From DATNNN01 sp035601815 (GTDB lineage Bacteria; Pseudomonadota; Alphaproteobacteria; Rhizobiales; Xanthobacteraceae): 11,838 nt of DNA. The translations under genes and the position numbers were made by a program. The stretch is taken from NCBI GenBank assembly GCA_035601815.1, contig DATNNN010000031.1:1-11838 (forward strand), written 5' to 3'. A model generated the notes under the pieces. The model worked only from the letters and a program-made list of their open reading frames with translations. It ran no database searches and was not told where the DNA came from. Positions 6,421-11,838 of the stretch are shown here, piece after piece; within the stretch, counting starts at the first letter, position 1; the number at the start of each line of letters is the position of its first letter.

Positions 6421-7187
6421 TCGATGCCTCCGCCGGCGTTGAGCACGGTACGGATGCGCCGCACGTATTCGCCGAATTTCTCCGAGGTCATCACGTCGAG
6501 GGTGCGCGGCCGCGGCAGCTCCACCGCGAACAGGTCGCCAATCTGGCCGGGCCGTGGCGTCATCACCAGGACGCGGTCGGCGAGGAACACGGCCTCGGCG
6601 GTCGAATGGGTAATGAACACCACGGTCTTCTGGCGTTCGAGCCAGATGCGCTGCAGCTCCACGTTCATCGCCTCGCGGGTGAGTGCGTCCAGCGCCCCGA
6701 AAGGCTCGTCCATGAGGAGCAGCGCCGGATCGTGGATCAGCGCGCGCACCAGCGCCACGCGCTGCTGCATGCCGCCGGAGAGCTCCCACGGATAGCGGTG
6801 CTCGAAGCCGGCGAGCCCGACGAGGTTGAGGAGATCGAGGGCGCGGCCGGTCATGCGCTCGCGGCCGAGCTGCTGCACGTCGACCGGGAGCAGCACGTTG
6901 CCGAGCACGCTTCGCCAGGGAAACAGCACCGGCGACTGGAAGACGACGCCGATGTCGCGGCGCGGGCCGTCGATCGACGTGCCGTTGAGGATGGCGACAC
7001 CTTCGCTGGCGGGCAGGAGACCCGCAAGAATCTTGAGGAGCGTCGACTTTCCGCAGCCCGACGGCCCAACGATGCAGATGAACTCGCGGTCGGCGACGGC
7101 AAAGTCGATGTCGCGCAGCGCGACAATCGCGTCCGCCCCGGTGCCGTAGCTTTTGGACAGGTGACGGACCTCGATCGCGTCGCTCAC
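6417..7187 (-). CDS. ABC importer ATPase, SsuB/TauB type
   Basis: A 256-residue nucleotide-binding subunit that powers the importer encoded downstream. All catalytic motifs are intact: Walker A GPSGCGKST (41-49), Q-loop V-F-Q (Gln84), signature LSGGMQQ (136-142), Walker B LLLMDEP (156-162), D-loop ALD (165-167) and switch His194. The length and the SPVLFPW-type segment after the Q-loop match SsuB/TauB/NrtD ATPases. The start is uncertain. GTG at 7187 gives a conventional MSDAIEV opening but has no clear binding site. TTG at 7235 would add 16 residues, with GGGGAG directly abutting it, which is too close for normal use. First gene of the operon, divergent from the GST gene. Confidence 0.9.
   Translation of the reverse strand: MSDAIEVRHLSKSYGTGADAIVALRDIDFAVADREFICIVGPSGCGKSTLLKILAGLLPASEGVAILNGTSIDGPRRDIGVVFQSPVLFPWRSVLGNVLLPVDVQQLGRERMTGRALDLLNLVGLAGFEHRYPWELSGGMQQRVALVRALIHDPALLLMDEPFGALDALTREAMNVELQRIWLERQKTVVFITHSTAEAVFLADRVLVMTPRPGQIGDLFAVELPRPRTLDVMTSEKFGEYVRRIRTVLNAGGGIE
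6427..6431 (-). promoter_or_regulatory. Internal ribosome binding site coupling ATPase and permease
   Basis: GGAGG on the minus strand, 6 nt before the permease ATG at 6420, lies inside the 3' codons of the ATPase gene. Together with the ATGA stop/start overlap it supports coupled translation and fixes the permease start. Confidence 0.6.
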
Positions 7188-7283
7188 GGCGCCGGAGCGC
7201 GGCGCGCGGCTGCGGCTTGTGTCCAGGATGTGCAACTCCCCTTCGCGCGCGATCGCGGCGGCCCGCCCGCGCGGCGCGCGCTT

Positions 7284-7337
7284 TTGTTTTGGGCCGGATT
7301 TGCCGCTAGGCTAAGGTGAGATGGCCGGACCGGTCAA
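7284..7337. promoter_or_regulatory. Candidate face-to-face divergent promoters (ABC operon and GST gene)
   Basis: Minus strand: TTGACC (7337-7332, five of six to the -35 consensus), 18 nt, TAGCCT (7313-7308). Plus strand: TTGTTT (7284-7289), 17 nt, TAGGCT (7307-7312). Both putative -10 boxes share the near-palindrome TAGGCTA, so the two polymerases could not bind at once. The -10 matches are only three of six, so this is a hypothesis about the 190-bp divergent spacer. Confidence 0.25.
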
Positions 7338-7376
7338 CGGACCGCAAATCCTGATGGGGAAGGGACGATAACTGCC

Positions 7377-8015
7377 ATGAGCGGGAAAAAGCCGTTCCGG
7401 CTGTGGGGGCGCGCGTCGTCGTCCAACGTCAAGAAGGTGATGTGGCTCGCCGACGAGATGGGCCTCGCCTACGAGCGCATCGAGGCCGGCGGCAAGTTCG
7501 GCGTGGTCGATACGCCGGAATACAAGAAGCTCAATCCCAACAGCCGCGTGCCCACCATCGAGGACGGCGAGTTTGTCCTCTGGGAATCGAACTCGGTGAT
7601 GCGCTACCTCGCCAGCAAATACGGCGGCGAGGCGTTCTATCCGACCGATGTCGCGGCGCGCGCGAACATCGATCGCTGGCTCGATTGGCAGCTCGCCATG
7701 CTGAACCCGGTCGAGTCGCCGGTGTTCATGGGCACCATCCGTACGCCGCCGGAGAAACAGGACAAGGCTGCACTCGCCGCGGGCATGGAGAAACTCATGA
7801 AGCAGTGGGCGATCGTCGAGGCGCAGCTTAAGAGCCGACCGTACATGGCAGGCGATTTCTTTTCGCTTGCCGACATCGCGCTTGCAATCTTCGCTCACCG
7901 CCTCCTGCACAACCCGTTCCTCACCGTGCCGCCGCTGCCCAACATCTCGGCGTGGCACGCGCGCCTGCGTCCGCGCCCCGGATTCAAGGCGCACGTGGAT
8001 GTGCCGCTGGAGTAA
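7377..8015 (+). CDS. Glutathione S-transferase family protein
   Basis: A 212-residue cytosolic protein with the two-domain GST layout. The N-terminal thioredoxin-like half (about 5-83) has an RASSSN segment (12-17) where the glutathione-activating Ser lies in Ser-type bacterial GSTs, the cis-proline in R-V-P-T (Pro59), and E-S-N-S at 70-73 that normally grips the gamma-glutamyl group. The all-helical C-terminal half carries the N-capping box F-S-L-A-D (162-166), typical of the GST fold. The likely role is glutathione conjugation, dehalogenation or isomerisation of small electrophiles; the substrate cannot be read off. The ATG at 7377 has AGGGA some 11 nt upstream, a slightly long spacing. It lies 44 nt upstream of the FMN reductase gene in probable operon, and divergent from the ABC importer. 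Confidence 0.92.
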   Translation: MSGKKPFRLWGRASSSNVKKVMWLADEMGLAYERIEAGGKFGVVDTPEYKKLNPNSRVPTIEDGEFVLWESNSVMRYLASKYGGEAFYPTDVAARANIDRWLDWQLAMLNPVESPVFMGTIRTPPEKQDKAALAAGMEKLMKQWAIVEAQLKSRPYMAGDFFSLADIALAIFAHRLLHNPFLTVPPLPNISAWHARLRPRPGFKAHVDVPLE

Positions 8016-8059
8016 GGAACCGGCACCCATTTCCTGAATTTGTCCTGAAGGTAGGCTCG

Positions 8060-8629
8060 ATGGCCAAACAGAACGTGCTCGTGATCTGCGGCAGCCTGCG
8101 CAACGGGTCGCTGAACAAGTCGGTGGCGCGCACGCTGCCGGAGCTTGCGCCCGCAGGCATGACGCTCAGCGACGCGCCGCCGTATGACGATTTCACCATC
8201 TACAACGCCGACCACCACCAGGCGACCGTCTTCCCGCCCCCGGTGGTCATGTTCGCCGACGCGATCCGCGCCGCCGACGGGGTCATCATCGTGTCGCCCG
8301 AGTACAATTGGTCGGTCCCGGGCGGGCTCAAGAACGCAATCGACTGGGTGTCGCGCATGAAGGAGCAGCCGTTCCGCGAGAAGCCGGTGGCGCTGCAGTC
8401 GGCATCGGGCGGGCCGCTCGGCGCTGCGCGCATGCAGTATCACCTGCGCCAGATTTTGACGTCGATCGACGCCTTCGTGTTCATGCGCCCGGAGATTTTC
8501 GTCACCTTCGCGCCGCAGAAGATCGACGAGAAGGCAGGCAAGCTCAAGGACGAGCCGACGCGCGAGATCATCAAGACCCAGCTCGTGGCGTTCGCCAAGT
8601 TCATCGAGCGGGTGCGGCCGAAAAGCTAA
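8060..8629 (+). CDS. NADPH-dependent FMN reductase family protein (ChrR/azoreductase-like)
   Basis: A 189-residue flavodoxin-like reductase, normal length for the family. GSLRNGSLNK (11-20) is the FMN phosphate-binding loop (GSxRxxSxN). SPEYNWSVPG followed by LKNAIDW (79-96) is the second flavin-binding signature shared by chromate/quinone reductases and azoreductases. The predicted reaction is two-electron reduction of quinones, azo or metal oxyanion substrates through FMN with NAD(P)H. An SsuE-like flavin supply role is less likely, because no SsuD monooxygenase is nearby. The start at 8060 has GAAGGTAGG just upstream; the frame is open further back, into the GST gene, but without signals. 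The stop codon overlaps the convergent regulator's stop by 4 bp. Confidence 0.9.
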   Translation: MAKQNVLVICGSLRNGSLNKSVARTLPELAPAGMTLSDAPPYDDFTIYNADHHQATVFPPPVVMFADAIRAADGVIIVSPEYNWSVPGGLKNAIDWVSRMKEQPFREKPVALQSASGGPLGAARMQYHLRQILTSIDAFVFMRPEIFVTFAPQKIDEKAGKLKDEPTREIIKTQLVAFAKFIERVRPKS

Positions 8630-10134
8630 ATATCCTGCGCCGTCGAGAACATGAACGGCGAGACGCCGCGGATGTTTTCGTCAAGCACCAGCGTGCGGGT
8701 GATCGGCGGCTCGGCGCGCTGGCCGCAGTTGACCCGCTCGCACAGGCGGCAGTTGACGCCGATGGGCATGGCTTCCGCCGTCTCCAGCGCCAGTCCCGCG
8801 GCGTAGACGAGGCGGGCCGCGTATTTCAGCTCGCAGCCGAGGCCGAGGGCGAAGCGCGGCTGCGGCTGGGCGTAGGGCACCACCACGCGGCGCACGGTCT
8901 GGGCCACGGAAAAGTAGCGGCTGCCGTCGGGCAGCTCGACGATTTGCGTCACGATGCGGCCGGGGGTGGCGAACGTCGCGTGCACGTTCCACAGCGGGCA
9001 GGTGCCGCCGAACTTGGAGAACGGAAAGGTGCCGGACGAGAAGCGCTTGGACACGTTGCCGGCGTCGTCGACGCGCAGCATGAAGAACGGCACGCCGCGG
9101 GCCGTCGGCCGTGCGAGCGTGGTGAGGCGGTGGCAAACCTGCTCGAAGCTGGCGCCAAAGCGCTGGCCGAGCACGCCGAGGTCGTAACCGAGCGCCTCCG
9201 CCGATTCGTGGAAGCGGCCGTAGGGCATGATGACGGCCGCGGCAAAGTAGTTGGCAAGAGAGATGCGGTAGAGCTGGCGCGACGGCTCGTCGAGCGATCC
9301 GGCTTTGACCACGATGTCGTCGATGAGGCGGCCCGCCTCGAACAGCGCGAGCTGGAAGGCGGTCTGGAAAACGCGGCCGGCGGCATCGATCAATTCCGAC
9401 AATTGCAGCTGGCGGCGGTGGCGGTCCCAGCGGCGCAGCGTGTCCTGCATCACCTCTACCGGCAGCACGCGCACGAGGGTGCCGTGGCGCTCGCGCAGCC
9501 GTTCAGTGAGGGCGCGGTAGAGGTCCTGCACGGAGGCGTCGAGCTCGTCGCGCAGCTTCTCGGCGGCGGTTTCCAGCGTCGGGAAGTGGTTGCGGTTCAC
9601 CTCGATTAGCTCGCGCACGCGCTCCACGGGATCCGCCTCGAACTCCGTGGCGCGATCGCGGCCGGCGAGGCGGGCCGCCACCATGGTCTCGCCGCGGCGG
9701 GCCTCGGCGTAGCCGCGGTAGAGCCGCTGTAGCGCAAGCGCCACGCCGGGACAGAGCTCGGCCACGTCGCGCAGCTCCTGCTTGGGCAGATCGATGGCGC
9801 GGAACAGGGGGTCGCTGAACACCTCGTTCAGCTCGGCGAAGGAGCGGTCGTCCTCGCCGGCGGCGAGCCCGCGCAGGTCCACGTCGAAGACCTCGGCCAT
9901 GCGCAAGAGAATCTGCGCGGTAACCGGCCGCTGGTTGCGCTCGATCAGGTTGACGTAGGAGGGAGAGATACCGAGTCGCTCCGCCATCTGAGTCTGCGAC
10001 TGGCCGAGCTCGCGGCGGATGCGGCGGAGCCGCGGGCCGATGAAGAGCTTGCGGTCGGCGAGGGCGCCGACTTTGCCGCTTTCCGCGTCGCTTCCGCGCC
10101 CTCTGCCTATTTTGCCGCCGCCGGATTTTGACAT
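8626..10134 (-). CDS. XRE-family short-chain fatty acyl-CoA regulator (ScfR/RamB family)
   Basis: A 502-residue DNA-binding regulator. After a basic Gly/Ser-rich tail comes an XRE helix-turn-helix (about 33-87: RLRRIRRELGQSQ, AERLGISPSYVNLIERNQRP). A long middle region follows, then an IrrE-like segment with ANYFAAAVIMPYGRF (295-309). The C-terminal ScfR domain has GTFPFSKFGGTCPLWNVH (368-385) and a CRLC-x4-C cysteine cluster (Cys462, 465, 470) that could bind metal or an Fe-S group. The HExxH of IrrE/ImmA peptidases is absent, consistent with ligand sensing and not proteolysis. Family members respond to acyl-CoA status (RamB in Corynebacterium controls glyoxylate-cycle genes; PccR in Rhodobacter controls propionyl-CoA genes). 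The gene is divergent from aceA, its probable target. Start 10134 is preferred because TAGGA lies 9 nt upstream. An ATG three codons earlier (10143) directly abuts that site. Confidence 0.9.
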   Translation of the reverse strand: MSKSGGGKIGRGRGSDAESGKVGALADRKLFIGPRLRRIRRELGQSQTQMAERLGISPSYVNLIERNQRPVTAQILLRMAEVFDVDLRGLAAGEDDRSFAELNEVFSDPLFRAIDLPKQELRDVAELCPGVALALQRLYRGYAEARRGETMVAARLAGRDRATEFEADPVERVRELIEVNRNHFPTLETAAEKLRDELDASVQDLYRALTERLRERHGTLVRVLPVEVMQDTLRRWDRHRRQLQLSELIDAAGRVFQTAFQLALFEAGRLIDDIVVKAGSLDEPSRQLYRISLANYFAAAVIMPYGRFHESAEALGYDLGVLGQRFGASFEQVCHRLTTLARPTARGVPFFMLRVDDAGNVSKRFSSGTFPFSKFGGTCPLWNVHATFATPGRIVTQIVELPDGSRYFSVAQTVRRVVVPYAQPQPRFALGLGCELKYAARLVYAAGLALETAEAMPIGVNCRLCERVNCGQRAEPPITRTLVLDENIRGVSPFMFSTAQDI

Positions 10135-10248
10135 TTGTGACATTCCTACAAGTTAGCAAGTGCACAATTTACAGTGTGGCACGATTTCAATGCAATAGGC
10201 CTTTTCAACGGGGATAACGAGATTTAAGCCGGAAACATCACAAGCCGG

Positions 10249-10266
10249 CAGCCGTTGTCACGGCTG
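10249..10266 (+). promoter_or_regulatory. Stem-loop in the aceA leader next to its ribosome binding site
   Basis: CAGCCGT and ACGGCTG form a perfect 7-bp stem with a TGTC tetraloop. It ends 10 nt before the AGGAG of aceA, close enough to affect ribosome loading or mRNA stability. No function is shown by sequence alone. Confidence 0.35.
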
Positions 10267-10276
10267 TATGGGTTCC

Positions 10277-10281
10277 AGGAG
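10277..10281 (+). promoter_or_regulatory. Ribosome binding site of aceA
   Basis: AGGAG with a 6-nt all-A spacer precedes the ATG at 10288. This rules out the upstream in-frame TTG at 10255, which falls within the leader hairpin. Confidence 0.7.
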
Positions 10282-10287
10282 AAAAAA

Positions 10288-11592
10288 ATGGCCCGCCTGA
10301 CGTTCCGCGATCTCGTCCCCGCCCCCGACAACCGCTTCGACGGCATCACGCGCCCTTATTCGCCGGAGGACGTGCTCAGGCTGCGCGGCTCGCTCGCCAT
10401 CAAGTACACGCTCGCCGAGCGCACCGCGAACAAGCTGTGGGAGCTGCTGCAGACCCAGCCGTTCGTGCCGAGCCTCGGCGCCGTCACCGGCAACCAGGCG
10501 ATGCAGATGGTGCGCGCCGGATTGCCCGCGATCTACCTCTCGGGCTGGCAGGTCGCCGCCGACAACAACACCGCCGGCACCACCTATCCCGACCAGAGCC
10601 TGTATCCCGCGAACGCCGGGCCGGAGCTGTGCCGGCGCATCAACCGCACGCTGGCGCGCGCCGATCAGATCGAGCACTCCGAGGGCGGCGCCAAGCGCGA
10701 CTGGTTCGCGCCGATCATCGCCGACGCCGAGGCCGGCTTCGGCGGGCCGCTCAACGCTCACGAGATCATGAAGGCCTACATCGAAGCCGGCGCCGCCGGC
10801 GTCCACTTCGAGGACCAGCTCGCGTCGGAAAAGAAGTGCGGCCACATGGGCGGCAAGGTGCTGATCCCGACCGCTGCCCACGAGCGCAACCTGACCGCGG
10901 CGCGGCTCGCCGCCGACATCTGCGGCGTGCCGACCATGCTGCTCGCGCGCACCGACGCGGAGAGCGCCAAGCTCATCACCTCCGACGTCGACGAGCGCGA
11001 CCGCGAGTTCATCACCGGCGAGCGCACCGCCGAGGGCTTCTATCGCCTGAAGCCGGGCACCGGCAACGCCCACTGCATCAAGCGCGGGCTCGCCTACGCC
11101 AAGTACGCCGATCTCCTGTGGTGGGAAACCTCCAAGCCCAATCTCGCCGAGGCCAAGGTGTTCGCCGAAGCCATCCACCGCGAGTTCCCCAACAAGATCC
11201 TCGCCTACAACTGCTCGCCGTCGTTCAATTGGCGCGCCAACATCGACGAGGCCACCATAGCCAAGTTCCAGCGCGAGCTTGGCGCCATGGGCTACCGCTA
11301 CCAGTTCATCACGCTCGCCGGCTTCCACAACCTCAACCTTGGCATGTTCGAGCTTGCCCGCGGCGTGGTCGAGCGCGGCATGACTGCCTATGCCGAGATG
11401 CAGGAGGCGGAGTTTGCGGCGGAAGCCGCCGGCTACACCGCCACGCGCCACCAGCGCGAGGTCGGCACCGGCTACTTCGATCAGCTCAACATCGCGATCT
11501 CGTCGGGCCACTCCTCGACCACCGCGATGCACGACTCCACCGAGGAAGACCAGTTCGTCGAGCATTCACCCGTTCAAGTCGCGGCCGAGTAA
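10288..11592 (+). CDS. aceA: Isocitrate lyase
   Basis: A 434-residue enzyme, the usual length of the short bacterial class. It cleaves isocitrate to succinate and glyoxylate, the first step of the glyoxylate shunt, allowing growth on acetate, fatty acids and other C2 sources. Visible motifs are S-G-W-Q-V-A-A-D-N-N (85-94), the metal-binding D-A-E-A-G-F-G-G (146-153), H-F-E-D-Q (173-177), the catalytic signature K-K-C-G-H-M (182-187, nucleophile Cys184), YNCSPSFNW (307-315) for substrate carboxylates, and a C-terminal lid ending S-T-E-E-D-Q-F. All appear intact. The start at 10288 is supported by AGGAG. The gene is divergent from the ScfR-type regulator and 21 nt upstream of a DUF4170 gene. 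No malate synthase lies in the window. Confidence 0.97.
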   Translation: MARLTFRDLVPAPDNRFDGITRPYSPEDVLRLRGSLAIKYTLAERTANKLWELLQTQPFVPSLGAVTGNQAMQMVRAGLPAIYLSGWQVAADNNTAGTTYPDQSLYPANAGPELCRRINRTLARADQIEHSEGGAKRDWFAPIIADAEAGFGGPLNAHEIMKAYIEAGAAGVHFEDQLASEKKCGHMGGKVLIPTAAHERNLTAARLAADICGVPTMLLARTDAESAKLITSDVDERDREFITGERTAEGFYRLKPGTGNAHCIKRGLAYAKYADLLWWETSKPNLAEAKVFAEAIHREFPNKILAYNCSPSFNWRANIDEATIAKFQRELGAMGYRYQFITLAGFHNLNLGMFELARGVVERGMTAYAEMQEAEFAAEAAGYTATRHQREVGTGYFDQLNIAISSGHSSTTAMHDSTEEDQFVEHSPVQVAAE

Positions 11593-11613
11593 AGGCAGAG
11601 AAGGAGAAGCAAC

Positions 11614-11832
11614 ATGGCCAACAAGCGCTATTGGGTGATCGGCGGCGAGTACCGCTCGCTCGACTTCGACCAGATCATCGACGGCACTGGCCGCGTGATC
11701 GGCCCGTTCAGCTCGCTCACCCACGCCGAATATGCCTGGCGGACGATTTCCGAGGAGCACCGCTCCAACTGCAACATGCGCTTCACCATCGTGCAGGAAG
11801 GCGCGCGGACGGCAGGCAAGGCGGCGGCGTAA
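11614..11832 (+). CDS. DUF4170 domain-containing small protein
   Basis: A 72-residue protein matching the alphaproteobacterial DUF4170 family pattern. It has an N-terminal K-R-Y-W-V-I-G-G-E-Y (4-13), then D-G-T-G-R-V-I-G-P-F (23-32), an A-E-Y-A-W-R helix (38-43) and a final R-F-T-I-V strand (56-60). No signal peptide or membrane segment is present, so it is probably a soluble cytosolic protein; its function is unknown. AAGGAG sits 7 nt before the ATG. The 21-nt gap after aceA, with no hairpin in it, suggests co-transcription with isocitrate lyase. The Ala/Gly/Lys-rich end (from about 62) is likely disordered. Confidence 0.85.
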   Translation: MANKRYWVIGGEYRSLDFDQIIDGTGRVIGPFSSLTHAEYAWRTISEEHRSNCNMRFTIVQEGARTAGKAAA

Positions 11833-11838
11833 GGCTGC

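Larger units (their letters stand above)
10144..10287. promoter_or_regulatory. Shared regulatory region between the ScfR-type regulator and aceA
   Basis: This spacer has noticeably lower GC on its left half. It contains TTAGCAAG (10153-10160), resembling the TTTGCAAA-type half-site reported for this regulator family. It also has a TTTCAA direct repeat (10185-10190 and 10203-10208, 18 bp apart), an AAGCCGG direct repeat (10226-10232 and 10242-10248) and the leader hairpin at 10249-10266. No clear -35/-10 pair stands out for either gene. Autoregulation and aceA control from this interval are inferred from arrangement. Confidence 0.5.

Noticed and set aside
7245..7290. GC-rich alternating stretch followed by TTTTGTTTT, terminator-like on the plus strand
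   Set aside because: No plus-strand gene lies upstream to terminate. It sits in a divergent promoter spacer, and the GC repeats do not form a clean stem.
8032..8049. TCCTGAA direct repeat, 11 bp apart, in the GST-FMN reductase gap
   Set aside because: The repeat is short, 7 bp, inside a probable operon, with no other regulatory signal; chance cannot be excluded.
8308..9609. A 433-codon plus-strand open frame through the FMN reductase end and the regulator gene
   Set aside because: It crosses two well-supported genes in the wrong frame, and its composition (Arg/Gly/Ala/His) is typical of shadows.
10258..11565. A 435-codon antisense open frame inside aceA
   Set aside because: It mirrors a highly conserved enzyme gene; its translation is low-complexity Gly/Val/Glu and it lacks a credible start site.
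1..11838. tRNA, rRNA, CRISPR, insertion sequence, integrase or phage remnants
   Set aside because: I saw no cloverleaf-like segments, no regularly spaced repeats, no terminal inverted repeats and no transposase or integrase motifs in any frame.

Overview
The window is about 11.8 kb of GC-rich DNA (clearly above 60% GC) with tightly packed genes, GTG/TTG starts and strong GGAGG-type ribosome binding sites. The gene set suggests an alphaproteobacterium, probably of the Hyphomicrobiales. It includes a ScfR/RamB-type regulator beside isocitrate lyase, a DUF4170 protein, an orphan branched-chain-amino-acid-type binding protein, and a small Gly-rich secreted protein with a C-terminal Cys-Tyr end. 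The taxon is an inference from content and composition, not from a marker gene.

Layout, left to right. (1) The 3' part of a YeiH/UPF0324 membrane transporter (+) enters from the left edge. It converges on, and overlaps by 44 bp, a DUF2235 alpha/beta-hydrolase-like protein (-) with two internal membrane segments. (2) A 379-bp divergent spacer precedes a periplasmic binding protein of the LivK/Peripla_BP_6 class (+). This gene has no transporter partners and ends in a GC-rich hairpin. (3) A Gly-rich exported protein (-) lies downstream of a three-gene ABC importer of the nitrate/sulfonate/taurine type (-; ATPase, permease, binding protein). The importer genes are coupled by ATGA and GTGA stop/start overlaps. 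(4) Divergent from the importer is a + strand pair: a glutathione S-transferase and an NADPH-dependent FMN reductase. (5) A ScfR/RamB-type XRE regulator (-) is divergent from isocitrate lyase aceA (+), which is followed 21 nt later by a DUF4170 protein.

Functional reading. The clearest physiological unit is region 5. ScfR-family regulators sense short-chain acyl-CoA status, and this one sits back to back with the glyoxylate-shunt enzyme, so local control of acetate/C2 assimilation is the natural hypothesis. Region 3 is a complete importer of unknown substrate. The GST/FMN reductase pair shares its upstream region and may belong to the same detoxification or catabolic response, but nothing in the sequence proves it. 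The other genes are individually recognisable families with no clear local pathway. I saw no tRNA, rRNA, CRISPR array, insertion sequence or phage gene, and no convincing wholly new multi-gene system. The least ordinary items are the membrane-inserted DUF2235 protein, the Gly-rich secreted protein with repeats around its promoter, and the structured leader upstream of aceA.
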